Shown: piece by piece, positions 47,987-56,670 of the stretch
Layout: each line of letters opens with the position of its first letter
How positions within the stretch are numbered: the stretch's first letter is position 1
Source of the DNA: Bacteroidota bacterium
GTDB lineage: Bacteria > Bacteroidota > Bacteroidia > Bacteroidales > JACABE01
Reading direction: 5' to 3'
NCBI GenBank assembly: GCA_013377005.1
Contig: JACABE010000012.1
Location: forward strand, 1-64,000
Length of the DNA stretch: 64,000 nt
Position numbers and translations under genes: made by a program
The notes under the pieces: generated by a model
Told to the model about the DNA's origin: nothing
Seen by the model: only the letters and a program-made list of their open reading frames with translations
Databases searched by the model: none

Positions 47987-49003
47987 ATGGAAATAGTTAA
48001 TAAATTACTTGATAAATCAGCTCTTTCCGCTTTAATTGAAAGACTCAGTAAATCGGGGAAAGAGGTTTATGCTCCTGTTAAAGAAAATGGAATTACCGAT
48101 TTCGCAAAGATTGATACAATTGATACAATTGATTTTGATTGTATTACTACCATTCAATCTGCAAAATCATTGGTTTTTCCAAGAGTTGAAAACATTCTGA
48201 GCTACAAAAAAACATCTGAAGATATTGTCGTGAAAAATGTCGATATTACTGCATTTCCAGAGGTAGTTGCTCTTGGTACCCGTCCTTGCGATGCAGCAGG
48301 ATTTATTCCATTAGATGCTATATTTTGTACAGATAATGCGGATGAAATTTTTAATGCACGTTTAAAAAAACTAACTATAATCAGTATCAGTTGCAAAAAA
48401 GCTGACGAATATTGTTTCTGTACATCCGTAAATGGCAACCCGGGGAATACTGCCGGAAGTGATATTCTACTTACTGAAATATCTGATTCAACCTATTTTG
48501 CAGAAATAGTTTCTGAAAAAGGAAAAGCTATTTTTGATGCAAATACTGATTTATTTAAAGAAACAGCTGCAATAGATAAGACTCCTCATTTAGCAGAAGT
48601 TAAGCAGGAATTTACAGCAGAAGCTATCAATGAGAAATTAAATACTTTATTTGAATCTGATATTTGGGATAAACAATCGATGCGTTGTGTAGGTTGCGGA
48701 GCTTGTGCTTATGTTTGCCCCGCCTGTGGATGTTTTGATATTCAAGATGAGAACAAAGGTAACAAAGGTATTCGTCACAGATGCTGGGATTCTTGCGGAT
48801 TCGGATTGTTTACATTGCATACTTCCGGACACAACCCACGCGAAAAACAGTCGCAGAGATGGAGACAAAGAATTTTTCATAAATTTTCTTATCAGCCGGT
48901 TCAGCAAAAGCAATTTGGTTGCGTTGGTTGCGGAAGATGTTCAAGAGCTTGCCCTGCTGATATGAATATTGCTGAGCACTTGAAAGAAATTGCAGTTAAT
49001 TAA
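47987..49003 (+). CDS. flxB: FlxB/AsrA-like iron-sulfur protein
   Basis: 338 residues. The N-terminal ~230 residues resemble the anaerobic sulfite reductase A / sulfhydrogenase beta family (GTRPCDAAGF; SISCKKADEYCFCTS). Two ferredoxin-type clusters follow: CVGCGACAYVCPACGCFD and CVGCGRCSRACPADM. It shuttles electrons between FlxA and the other Fe-S subunits. No asrC (siroheme) partner is present, so a sulfite reductase is unlikely. Confidence 0.85.
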   Translation: MEIVNKLLDKSALSALIERLSKSGKEVYAPVKENGITDFAKIDTIDTIDFDCITTIQSAKSLVFPRVENILSYKKTSEDIVVKNVDITAFPEVVALGTRPCDAAGFIPLDAIFCTDNADEIFNARLKKLTIISISCKKADEYCFCTSVNGNPGNTAGSDILLTEISDSTYFAEIVSEKGKAIFDANTDLFKETAAIDKTPHLAEVKQEFTAEAINEKLNTLFESDIWDKQSMRCVGCGACAYVCPACGCFDIQDENKGNKGIRHRCWDSCGFGLFTLHTSGHNPREKQSQRWRQRIFHKFSYQPVQQKQFGCVGCGRCSRACPADMNIAEHLKEIAVN

Positions 49004-49035
49004 TATATTGTAAAAGCAGAATAACATTATATAAA

Positions 49036-49875
49036 ATGGAAAACAAAAATATATATGTTCCTTATAAGATGAAAATTGAAAAAGTTACAGAAGAAGCTCC
49101 TTTTGTAAAAACTTTTCGATTAAAATTTATGAATGATGAGGATGCTGAAAAATTTGATTTCAGAACCGGACAATTTGGCGAATACTCTGTATATGGCGAA
49201 GGTGAATCTACTTTTTGTATAGCATCAGCTCCAACCCGCAAAGGTTATATTGAATGTACTTTTCGTGAAGCAGGCCGTGTAACTAAAGCGTTGGCTAATT
49301 TGGGTGAAGGTGACATTATCGGTTTCAGAGGACCTTATGGCAATATTTTTCCGATTGACGAATGGAAGGGCAAAAACCTCCTGTTTATTGCCGGTGGTAT
49401 TGCATTGCCTCCAATGAGAAGTGTTATCTGGAACTGTTTGGATTTGCGTGAAAACTTTAAAGATGTTACTATTCTTTACGGAGCTCGCTCGGTTGCTGAT
49501 TTGGTTTACAAACACGAACTGAAAGAATGGGAAGAAAGACCTGATGTAAATCTTTTTACAACCGTTGACCCTGGCGGTGAAACTCCCGAATGGGATGGTA
49601 AGGTTGGTTTTGTACCTACTGTTCTTTCGGAAATTGCACCCAGTAGCGAAAATACCATCGCCATCGTTTGCGGACCTCCTATTATGATTAAATACACTTT
49701 TCCTGTGTTGGAAAAATTAGGATTTACCGATGAAAACATCTTTACAACTTTGGAAAATCGTATGAAATGCGGTTTTGGTAAATGTGGCAGATGTAATGTA
49801 GGTAAAGTTTTTGTTTGCAAAGACGGACCTGTATTTACTTTGAAACAAATGAAGGAACTTCCCGCTGAATATTAG
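49036..49875 (+). CDS. flxA: FlxA/AsrB-like NAD(P)H-binding flavoprotein
   Basis: 279 residues of the ferredoxin-NADP reductase/PyrK type. An FAD domain (RTGQFGEYSVYGEGESTFCIAS) leads to an NAD(P)-binding domain (FIAGGIALPPMRSVI; CGPPIMIKY). The C-terminal [2Fe-2S] motif is MKCGFGKCGRCNVGKVFVC. It is the likely entry point of NAD(P)H electrons into the Hdr-Flx complex. It is the last gene of the operon, before a strong bidirectional terminator. Confidence 0.9.
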   Translation: MENKNIYVPYKMKIEKVTEEAPFVKTFRLKFMNDEDAEKFDFRTGQFGEYSVYGEGESTFCIASAPTRKGYIECTFREAGRVTKALANLGEGDIIGFRGPYGNIFPIDEWKGKNLLFIAGGIALPPMRSVIWNCLDLRENFKDVTILYGARSVADLVYKHELKEWEERPDVNLFTTVDPGGETPEWDGKVGFVPTVLSEIAPSSENTIAIVCGPPIMIKYTFPVLEKLGFTDENIFTTLENRMKCGFGKCGRCNVGKVFVCKDGPVFTLKQMKELPAEY

Positions 49876-49898
49876 ACAAAAACTTAATAATAAAATCA

Positions 49899-49935
49899 AA
49901 AAGCCATACCAGATAATTCAATCCGGTATGGCTTT
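49899..49935. terminator. Bidirectional terminator, flxA / yceI
   Basis: AAAAGCCATACC (49899-49910) pairs perfectly with GGTATGGCTTTT (49924-49935), with A/T runs on both sides. It ends the hdr-flx operon and the convergent YceI gene. Confidence 0.9.
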
Positions 49936-49960
49936 TTTGTATTCTTTTGGTATGAGTAGT

Positions 49961-50548
49961 TTATTGTTTTTTCATCAATAGATTTAGACTGATATTAAAA
50001 TCATCATAAATGGTTTTATCACCTAAGTTGTCGAAGAAAGAACCAGAACCATATTTCAGGTTAAATTTGGTACGGTCAATTGTAATGTTGGCATATATTC
50101 TTTGTCCTTCAGGAGTCTCAGTAATCACTGTTTTGATTACGATGGGCTGTGTTACACCTTTGATGGTTATATTTCCACTGATAAACGTTGTACCTTTTTG
50201 AATGAGGATGGTTTTGTCCATCACAAATGAAGCTGTTGGAAATTTTTCTACACCAAAGAAATCGTCAGATTTCAAATGACCTTCTAATTTAGCTTTGTAG
50301 CCTTCGTCAGTTAAATCGAGATCTTTGATAGATTTCATGTCAATCTTGAAAACTGCTTTGCTTAACTTGTTATTGGTGACAATATATTCGCCATCCGATA
50401 AATTAATGGTACCATTGTGTTCGCCGGTAATTTTCTTGCCCAGCCAGGTTATTTTAGAATTGGTGAGATCTGCTTTGTATTTGGTTTGTGCATTTGCCAT
50501 TAAACCTGCTAATACGATGACGATTGATAATATTATGTTCTTTTTCAT
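49961..50548 (-). CDS. YceI-family periplasmic lipocalin-like protein
   Basis: 195 residues. Signal peptide ~1-20 (ANAQ), then a YceI beta-barrel: YKADLTNSKITWLGKKITGEHNGTINLSDG, FPTASFVMDK, ISGNITIKGVTQPI. Such proteins bind isoprenoid quinones or other amphiphiles. A -7 element TAATTTTG lies at 50636-50643 on its strand. No operon partner is seen. Confidence 0.93.
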   Translation of the reverse strand: MKKNIILSIVIVLAGLMANAQTKYKADLTNSKITWLGKKITGEHNGTINLSDGEYIVTNNKLSKAVFKIDMKSIKDLDLTDEGYKAKLEGHLKSDDFFGVEKFPTASFVMDKTILIQKGTTFISGNITIKGVTQPIVIKTVITETPEGQRIYANITIDRTKFNLKYGSGSFFDNLGDKTIYDDFNISLNLLMKKQ

Positions 50549-50635
50549 TTTTATTTATTTTAAGATTTGTAATTAAGGTTTGTTTTTATTTTTAAAAGTC
50601 TAAGTTTATTATAATTTGAATGATGCAAAATTACA

Positions 50636-50643
50636 TCAGATAT
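50636..50643 (-). promoter_or_regulatory. -7 element upstream of yceI
   Basis: TAATTTTG on the minus strand, about 90 bases before the YceI start. A matching -33 TTG is not evident, so confidence is limited. Confidence 0.4.
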
Positions 50644-50778
50644 ATAGGGTGTGAAATGGAAAAATAAAGGTATCGATGGTAAAAATCATGGGTATGCTGT
50701 TTAAATGCTTTTGGTCTGATGTTTACCATCATCCCGATGAGGTTATTCCTTCTTTTATCATCATATTGTTTTTATTCT

Positions 50779-51787
50779 TTACCTTTTTTCTTCCACACCA
50801 TTGCTGTACAAGGCAAACCGCCCTTTGTTGCGTGGGAACACCTGACTTTTATTGGACCAGGGCCATCCGCCAAATTCTGTCTTCCGGTAATCATCAAAAG
50901 CTTGCTGAATTTCTGCTTCAGTATTCATCACGAAGGGTCCGTATTGCACAACAGCTTCCTGTATGGGTTTTCCCTGCAATAAGATCATACTTGCATTTGT
51001 AGTTCCGTTTTCGATACTTACTGCCTCATGTACTGCTAACTCAATGGCATAATCTGCATTGATTTCATTGCCATTTAAGATTATCTTCTCACCTTTATAA
51101 AAGTATAAAGTTCGTTTGACACCTTCACCGGCAACAGGCAAATTCCACTGTGCACCCTCTTCCATCTGAATAATCCAGATAGCCACTTCATTTTCAGGAG
51201 CAGCTGCCCAGGAATCCGGAGCAGGAGAAAGGGCGTTTATATTTTCAATACTTCCTGCGATTAGTTTTACTTCTGTAGATTTCCCTTTTTCATCCTTGAT
51301 TGTATAAATAGGTATATCTTCTGACCATAACATTTTGAAATGAGGTTCTGCAAATTTCTTTGCTTTTGGCAGATTGAGCCATATCTGAAACAATTCAGCC
51401 GGATTTTCTCTATCCTTATTAAGCAGCGGAAACATGTTGGAGTCCGGATCCTGCTGTCATCCATTGCACATCGCCTTCTCCATATCTGCCGGCTTGTCCG
51501 TGCGAATCGGAATGATCGACAAATCCTTTTAGGACCACAGTAATGGTTTCGAATCCACGGTGGGGATGTACCGGAAAGCCCGGAACAGTGGCACCATGAT
51601 ACATCCGCCATCCATCTTTTAGCTTAAAGTCATTGCCGATATTACGACCTTGAAGGGAAGCCGATGGTCCCATGTTTTCATTGCCTGCCGGATATCTATC
51701 CAAATGATGGGCAAAGAAAAGGAAAGGGTTTTGAACCGGCCACATAAAATCAAGTGGTATTATGTTGATAATTGCTTCTTGTTTCAT
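50779..51787 (-). pseudogene. Pirin-family gene broken by an apparent 8-nt deletion
   Basis: Two overlapping ORFs together make one pirin. The N-terminal part is 51419-51787 (HxH metal site VHPHRGFET, up to TAGSGLQH). The C-terminal part is 50779-51435 and continues with [23 protein letters not shown]. Intact pirins read HSEMFP at this junction. The sequence CAACATGTTTCC at 51434-51439 lacks the codons for Ser-Glu plus two bases, an 8-base loss that shifts the frame. The lost Glu is a metal ligand. It is next to an intact pirin. Sequencing error is possible but 8 bases would be unusual. Confidence 0.8.
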
Positions 51788-51826
51788 GATGATTGATTTT
51801 TATTTTTGTGTCTTTATGTCTATTAT

Positions 51827-52543
51827 TTAAAAATTCATAGGCACTTCCATTAACAATATGCTGGCATCTTTTGTTGCAGTTACCGTAACTTTATCGGTAT
51901 CCCATATGCCATAGCCATCTCTTTTGTCAAGAATTTGTCCGTCCACTTCTATCTGTCCTTCCAAAAGGAAGATATATAAACCATTTCCTTCTTTCTTAAA
52001 ATGATAAGATTCAGTATGTGCTGCTTTAAAATAACCCAAATGAAACCAGGCATCCTGATAAATCCATACACCCTGATCATCGGCATTGGGAGAAAGAATC
52101 TGAAAAAATGTATTTTCTTTCTCCATGTCCCTGATTGATTTCTGATCATAGCGAGGGCTTGCATTTTTTTTGTTGGTGAGCACCCAAATCTGAAGGAAGT
52201 TAACATCTGTATCTTTATTATGATTGTACTCGCTGTGGAAAATGCCGGTTCCGGCACTCATTACCTGTATATCCCCTTTTCTGATTACAGCTATATTGCC
52301 CAAATTGTCTTTGTGTTCCAGATCTCCTTGCAGCGGAATAGATATAATTTCCATATTGTCGTGAGGGTGCATTCCAAAACCTTCCCCTCTGCTGACGATA
52401 TCATCGTTCAGTACCCGTAAGGCACCAAAATGCATTCTTTCGGGATTGTAATAGTTTGCAAAACTAAAGGTATGTCTGCTGTGCAGCCATCCATGCATGG
52501 CATCCCCACGACTTTCTGCTTTGTGATATATTGTTTTTGCCAT
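51827..52543 (-). CDS. Pirin-family cupin protein (intact)
   Basis: 238 residues, a bicupin of the YhhW/pirin type. The metal ligands are visible: His-x-His in GFGMHPHDNMEI and His-x-Glu in GTGIFHSE. The ORF starts MAKTIYHKAESRGDAMHGWL, typical for the family. Such proteins can have quercetinase activity or act in redox-dependent regulation. It is upstream of the broken pirin and shares a transcription unit. A palindrome overlaps its predicted -7 element. Confidence 0.93.
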   Translation of the reverse strand: MAKTIYHKAESRGDAMHGWLHSRHTFSFANYYNPERMHFGALRVLNDDIVSRGEGFGMHPHDNMEIISIPLQGDLEHKDNLGNIAVIRKGDIQVMSAGTGIFHSEYNHNKDTDVNFLQIWVLTNKKNASPRYDQKSIRDMEKENTFFQILSPNADDQGVWIYQDAWFHLGYFKAAHTESYHFKKEGNGLYIFLLEGQIEVDGQILDKRDGYGIWDTDKVTVTATKDASILLMEVPMNF

Positions 52544-52568
52544 TGTATATATATTAAATATTTATTAA

Positions 52569-52600
52569 TTCCTGTTTAATGCTGCAAAATTAAGCAGGAA
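52569..52600 (-). promoter_or_regulatory. Operator-like inverted repeat over the pirin promoter
   Basis: TTCCTGTTTAAT (52569-52580) and ATTAAGCAGGAA (52589-52600) are inverted copies with one mismatch around an 8-base centre. The -7 element TAATTTTG (52585-52592, minus strand) lies inside. A dimeric repressor bound here would block the pirin promoter. No -33 TTG is seen. Confidence 0.5.
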
Positions 52601-53077
52601 TAAAGCCATTATAAATGGATAAATTACGGAATCGATAGTATATTTACGGGCATTTTTGGTTAGAGAGGCTTTATATTTTCAGTATATACATAACTATTGC
52701 TGAATATAGAAGCTAGGAAGTATCACAGCTTATGTATTGTAAATATCAATTCACTTAATGGAGCGTTTCAATTAATTATTGCATAATTTACACGCTGTAC
52801 ATCCTTTCTAATAATTGCCGGATGACCACTCATGACTGATGAGTATATACCCCGCAAAAAAAATGCTTGATAAATTAATGATTTCCTAAAGGGATATAAT
52901 TGCTTTTTTTATTTATAAAAAGCAAATGTCCTACTACAATCTAAATTATTGTATGTTTTTTTCTATTGAAATGAATGCTCTGGTGGATAATTTACACTTT
53001 ATTTAAAACCTTAACTTAATGAAATTGCACTGGGTGTAAATCATAGTTACAAAAAAAACAATTATAGTACTAAGCCC
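52601..53077. other. Non-coding stretch between pirin and AraC genes
   Basis: About 480 bases of AT-rich sequence without a convincing gene, RNA or terminator. The phrase ATAATTTACAC occurs twice (near 52787 and 52987), too little to interpret. Confidence 0.4.
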
Positions 53078-53959
53078 TTATGCAATGATGCTTTTCTTAA
53101 AATCCTGAAGCGATTGTCCTGACTGAATTTTATAAAACTTACTGAAATGGGAAGGATCTTCAAAACCCAGATCGTAACCGATTTCCTTACTACTTTTGTC
53201 GGTAAACACAACCAATCTTCTGGCTTCCAGTATCAGCCTGTTCTGTATATAATCCTTGGCTGAAATATTGATGGCCGATTTGATAACTTCATTCAGATAA
53301 TTAGGACTTACATTCAAGGTATCGGCATAATCTTTCACCTGATGCGATTTTGTAAATTGTTTTTCGACCACTGCCTTGAAATTTTTGACCAGATTTTTCC
53401 CTACTTCAACAGATTGGGTATTGCTTTCTTCTGAAAATGAACAATGCCCGTTGCATTCGATGAGAAATAATTTTAAATAGGCCCCTATAATCTCTAAAGA
53501 CAAATCAGTTTTTGACTGAAAGGCTTGTATCATTTGATCCACAAATATTTTTAGTTGAACCTTCATTGTCTCCGTAAGCGGCAGGGCTGCTGATTCGTCG
53601 GTTTTTTTGAAGAGTTTAAGATTGGCAATAAAATCGGTGCGGATGCTGTTTTTTTCGAGAAATTCAGGCGTAAAAAGCAAGACGTAGCCGGTAGGGAAGG
53701 GGTCGGTAATAATCTGATGTACCTGAGCAGGACTAACAAAAAAGATATGATGAGGTTGTAAAGGATATTCCTTGAAATCGATAATATGTCTGCCTGTTGC
53801 AGTAAAAGGCCATATTACCGTATAATATTTATGCCGATGCGGATCGTCAACGATACCATTTGCCTGGTTTTCTATTTCTTCCATTGATTTAACCACAAAA
53901 GGCATGGGGATCCCATTGTACATTAATTCGGCTTCGTAAATGTCTTTTTTTACCTGCAT
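53078..53959 (-). CDS. AraC-family transcriptional regulator
   Basis: 293 residues. An N-terminal cupin-like sensor (HKYYTVIWPFTATGRHIIDFKEYPL) precedes two C-terminal helix-turn-helix motifs (VKDYADTLNVSPNYLNEVIK; SSKEIGYDLGFEDPSHFSKFYKIQSGQSL). A TATCTTTG -7-like element lies ~95 bases upstream (54054-54061). It may control the adjacent pirin and dioxygenase genes, which is inference from position. Confidence 0.93.
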   Translation of the reverse strand: MQVKKDIYEAELMYNGIPMPFVVKSMEEIENQANGIVDDPHRHKYYTVIWPFTATGRHIIDFKEYPLQPHHIFFVSPAQVHQIITDPFPTGYVLLFTPEFLEKNSIRTDFIANLKLFKKTDESAALPLTETMKVQLKIFVDQMIQAFQSKTDLSLEIIGAYLKLFLIECNGHCSFSEESNTQSVEVGKNLVKNFKAVVEKQFTKSHQVKDYADTLNVSPNYLNEVIKSAINISAKDYIQNRLILEARRLVVFTDKSSKEIGYDLGFEDPSHFSKFYKIQSGQSLQDFKKSIIA

Positions 53960-54147
53960 GGCTATTTTTTATATTATTTTTTTACCTTTTTCGGTTGACA
54001 GTTTCGACTTTTTTGAAAGATTATCGATAATGTCATAACTGTCCACCCATTTACAAAGATAAATAAGCAAAACAAATTTATGTGTTTTTATTGCTAAAAT
54101 TACAAATTTCTTCTAAGTACTTTCCATTAATTAATCCTTACATTAAA

Positions 54148-55035
54148 TTAGGCTTTGTCTATTTTCACAGAGGTCATTGACAGTGAACCACCCACGGCAC
54201 TGTCGTTGAAGAAACTCAGTTTTTCGTTTTCTTCTTTCAGCGCCAGCGCATAAAGCAAAGGTAAATAATGTTCCGGAGATGGAATAGCCAGGTCAAATGC
54301 TTTACCTTGCGATTTATAGTTGATGAGCGACTGATGATCGTTGGCCAGCATGTATTTTTTCATTTTCTCATTGGCTTCTATGGCCCAGTCAAAACCGAAG
54401 TTTTCGTTTAGTCTATTCCAAGCTAACTCTCCGAGATTGTGAACTATGTTTCCGCTTCCGATAATTAATATTCCTTTCTTACGAAGGCTCGAAAGTTCTT
54501 TAGCCAAATCATAATGATATTGTGCTGACTGAGAATAATCCAGACTTAATTGAACAATTGGCACATCAGCCTTGGGATATAAATGTTTTACAACGCTCCA
54601 GCAACCGTGATCCAGTCCCCACTTGTCATCCAATCCGACTTCTGTTTTTTTAATTAGATCTTTTGTAGTTTTAGCTAAATCAGGACTTCCGGGTGCAGGG
54701 TATTGCACATTGTATAATGCTTGTGGAAATCCGCCAAAGTCATGTATCGTTTTTGGGGTTTCCATGGCCGTTACATAACTACCTCTGGTTTCCCAATGTG
54801 CCGATATACATAATATGGACTTTGGTTTTGGAATAGTTTTACCTATATTCCTGAATCCTGTTACGAATTCATTTTCTTCTATGGCATTCATAGGGCTGCC
54901 ATGGCCTAAAAACAGCACTGGCATAGTATCTGTTTTGTCAAAGCCTTCTGTTATCTTATTCAGTTCGTTTAGTTTCATGGCTGTATACGTTAAGGGTATA
55001 ATTGCTAAGGATTGTAAAAATTTTCTTCTTTCCAT
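54148..55035 (-). CDS. DODA-type extradiol dioxygenase (YgiD-like) with Tat-like signal
   Basis: 295 residues. The N terminus MERRKFLQSLAIIPL resembles a twin-arginine signal, so export is likely. The LigB/DODA fold shows VLFLGHGSPMNAI, CISAHWETRGSY, LDHGCWSVVKHLYP and GSGNIVHNL with the expected metal-binding His residues. The family opens catechol rings such as DOPA. An exported form is unusual compared with E. coli YgiD, which lacks a signal. Confidence 0.9.
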   Translation of the reverse strand: MERRKFLQSLAIIPLTYTAMKLNELNKITEGFDKTDTMPVLFLGHGSPMNAIEENEFVTGFRNIGKTIPKPKSILCISAHWETRGSYVTAMETPKTIHDFGGFPQALYNVQYPAPGSPDLAKTTKDLIKKTEVGLDDKWGLDHGCWSVVKHLYPKADVPIVQLSLDYSQSAQYHYDLAKELSSLRKKGILIIGSGNIVHNLGELAWNRLNENFGFDWAIEANEKMKKYMLANDHQSLINYKSQGKAFDLAIPSPEHYLPLLYALALKEENEKLSFFNDSAVGGSLSMTSVKIDKA

Positions 55036-55055
55036 AGTTCGGAATCATTTAAAAA

Positions 55056-55094
55056 GATTCAGGACCTTTGTATTGATGTCAAAGGTCCTGAATC
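55056..55094 (-). terminator. Terminator of the CDGSH gene
   Basis: GATTCAGGACCTTTG (55056-55070) pairs perfectly over 15 bp with CAAAGGTCCTGAATC (55080-55094). It is followed on the minus strand by TTTTTAAA, 25 bases after the CDGSH stop. Confidence 0.85.
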
Positions 55095-55118
55095 GTAAAA
55101 ACTGCAATTCAAGTCTGA

Positions 55119-55352
55119 TTAGAGCTTGGTATGTGTTCCGTCGCAATAAGGCGCATTTTTGCTATGCTTGCATCCGCATAAATAAGCTGTTTTTGATTCC
55201 TCAGCAGTAAATGCAAGGGGTGAAAATTCGCTTCCTTGATGTGAACCATCACAGTAGGGTTGGTTTTTACTTTTACCACAGGCGCACCAGTAATATTCTT
55301 TTCCTTGTTCTAATTCTACTGCGAAAAGGTCCTTTTTTAGCAATTGTTGCAT
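55119..55352 (-). CDS. Twin CDGSH iron-sulfur protein
   Basis: 77 residues from the ATG at 55352. The longer ORF-track start would overlap the upstream gene by 49 bases and has no family match. Two CDGSH motifs: C23-x-C25...C34DGSH38 and C59-x-C61...C70DGTH74, each with the 3Cys-1His set for a [2Fe-2S] cluster. MitoNEET-like proteins act in redox or Fe-S transfer. It follows a DUF998 membrane protein gene. Confidence 0.9.
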   Translation of the reverse strand: MQQLLKKDLFAVELEQGKEYYWCACGKSKNQPYCDGSHQGSEFSPLAFTAEESKTAYLCGCKHSKNAPYCDGTHTKL

Positions 55353-55405
55353 CCATTTCTTTAAATTTAAATGATTAATATATACGTTGATTATAAGTGT
55401 TTTAT

Positions 55406-55984
55406 TTACCTTTTCTCCAACTGAAGAAAGCTGTGGCTTAAATAAACAAACCATAAAGTCCAGCCAATATGAAAAAATCGTTGTTTAAGTCCGGAATAAT
55501 TGTCTATAAAGTTTGGAATTAATGTTAAAAATCCAAGTATCATAATGATGAATATTAATACTGAAAAGAATTTTATATTTTGTATAACTGTAGCTTTCCA
55601 AAATATAATGGCAAACAAAGGAGATAACGGCAAAAACATCGACGGAAAACCTAAAATTCCATGCAGTCTTAAAGGTAATGGGAAAATAGCTGCTCCCAAT
55701 ATTGAGAAAGAATATGTCAGGATTAATAAGATTGGAATTGTTTGTAATCCGATTTCAATTGCAGTTTTATAAAGCCCAATACAGAAGAGCAAACTTAAAA
55801 TTGAACATAATACCAATCCTGTTGTAAAAATGTATTGAGTTCTTGTTCCTATTCTACCTAATTCACTTACTATATTTGTGAGATGATTATAATTTTCAGT
55901 CATTAATCCACATACAATTAAAGTGCTCCAAAAAACCAATGGAATAACAAATCCTAAATAAATGAAACTTTTGTTTTTCTTCAT
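55406..55984 (-). CDS. DUF998 integral membrane protein
   Basis: 192 residues with six predicted transmembrane helices and short loops. DUF998 hallmarks are the NHLTNIVSELG segment after the first helix and FPLPLRLHGILGFP in the middle. Function unknown. The CDGSH gene follows 53 bases later. Confidence 0.85.
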   Translation of the reverse strand: MKKNKSFIYLGFVIPLVFWSTLIVCGLMTENYNHLTNIVSELGRIGTRTQYIFTTGLVLCSILSLLFCIGLYKTAIEIGLQTIPILLILTYSFSILGAAIFPLPLRLHGILGFPSMFLPLSPLFAIIFWKATVIQNIKFFSVLIFIIMILGFLTLIPNFIDNYSGLKQRFFHIGWTLWFVYLSHSFLQLEKR

Positions 55985-56028
55985 TATTTCTGTCGACTAA
56001 TTATTGGCATGGAAATTATCAAAATATA

Positions 56029-56508
56029 CTAATACTTTATTAATTCTTCTTCAAGTTCTTTGATTGTTTCTTTATCCCAATATTTTTTGTGTGTGTATTT
56101 TTTATAAAGCTTAAGGTTTGTCTTGGCAAGTTCAAATTGTTTATTTGCATGGTAAACAATTGTAAGATTCATATATGCTGATCCGTTTTTTTTGTCAATA
56201 GAAATACATTTATTGAAACTTGCTATTGTTTGATTGACAAATTCTTTTTGTTCATACATAAATGCTTTTACATAACAGGTCAAGCCCAAATCATAGTAAT
56301 ACCGGTAATGTCCGGCTGAGATTTTTAAAGTATCAATTTCTAACAAATATTTTAAGGTTAATTCAACTGAATCTAAACTATTTTCTGTGCAACTGGTATG
56401 TACAACTTTTTCCCTTATCTGGTTATAGTCAATTTTATTTTGAGCAAATAAAGTCTCACAAAGCATAAGACTACAGTATACTAATATGTATTTAAGAAAT
56501 TTGTTCAT
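56029..56508 (-). CDS. Small secreted TPR-like protein
   Basis: 159 residues. Signal peptide ~1-22 (LFAQ), then helical repeats (YYDLGLTCYVKAFMYEQKEFVNQTIASFNKCI; AYMNLTIVYHANKQFELAKTNLKLYKKY) of TPR type. No partner is evident nearby. Role unknown. Confidence 0.6.
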   Translation of the reverse strand: MNKFLKYILVYCSLMLCETLFAQNKIDYNQIREKVVHTSCTENSLDSVELTLKYLLEIDTLKISAGHYRYYYDLGLTCYVKAFMYEQKEFVNQTIASFNKCISIDKKNGSAYMNLTIVYHANKQFELAKTNLKLYKKYTHKKYWDKETIKELEEELIKY

Positions 56509-56670
56509 TGATATGGTCCACTAACTTTATTATAACTTTCCCAAAAGGAACATTAATATCCAATATTTTGGTGGCTAAAATTATTGTTAATGATTATTTT
56601 TCAACAAATATAAGCTAAATTTCAGTTTATCTGTTGTCATAATCTTTTATTTATTTAAATTTTCCTTATT

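Noticed and set aside
47987-49875. Anaerobic sulfite reductase (asrAB)
   Set aside because: The two proteins resemble AsrA and AsrB, but asrC is missing and the genes follow hdrCBA and an MvhD-type gene, which fits Flx-Hdr.
55353-55454. 34-residue N-terminal extension of the CDGSH protein
   Set aside because: It overlaps the upstream DUF998 gene and has no family similarity. The internal ATG gives a normal twin-CDGSH protein.
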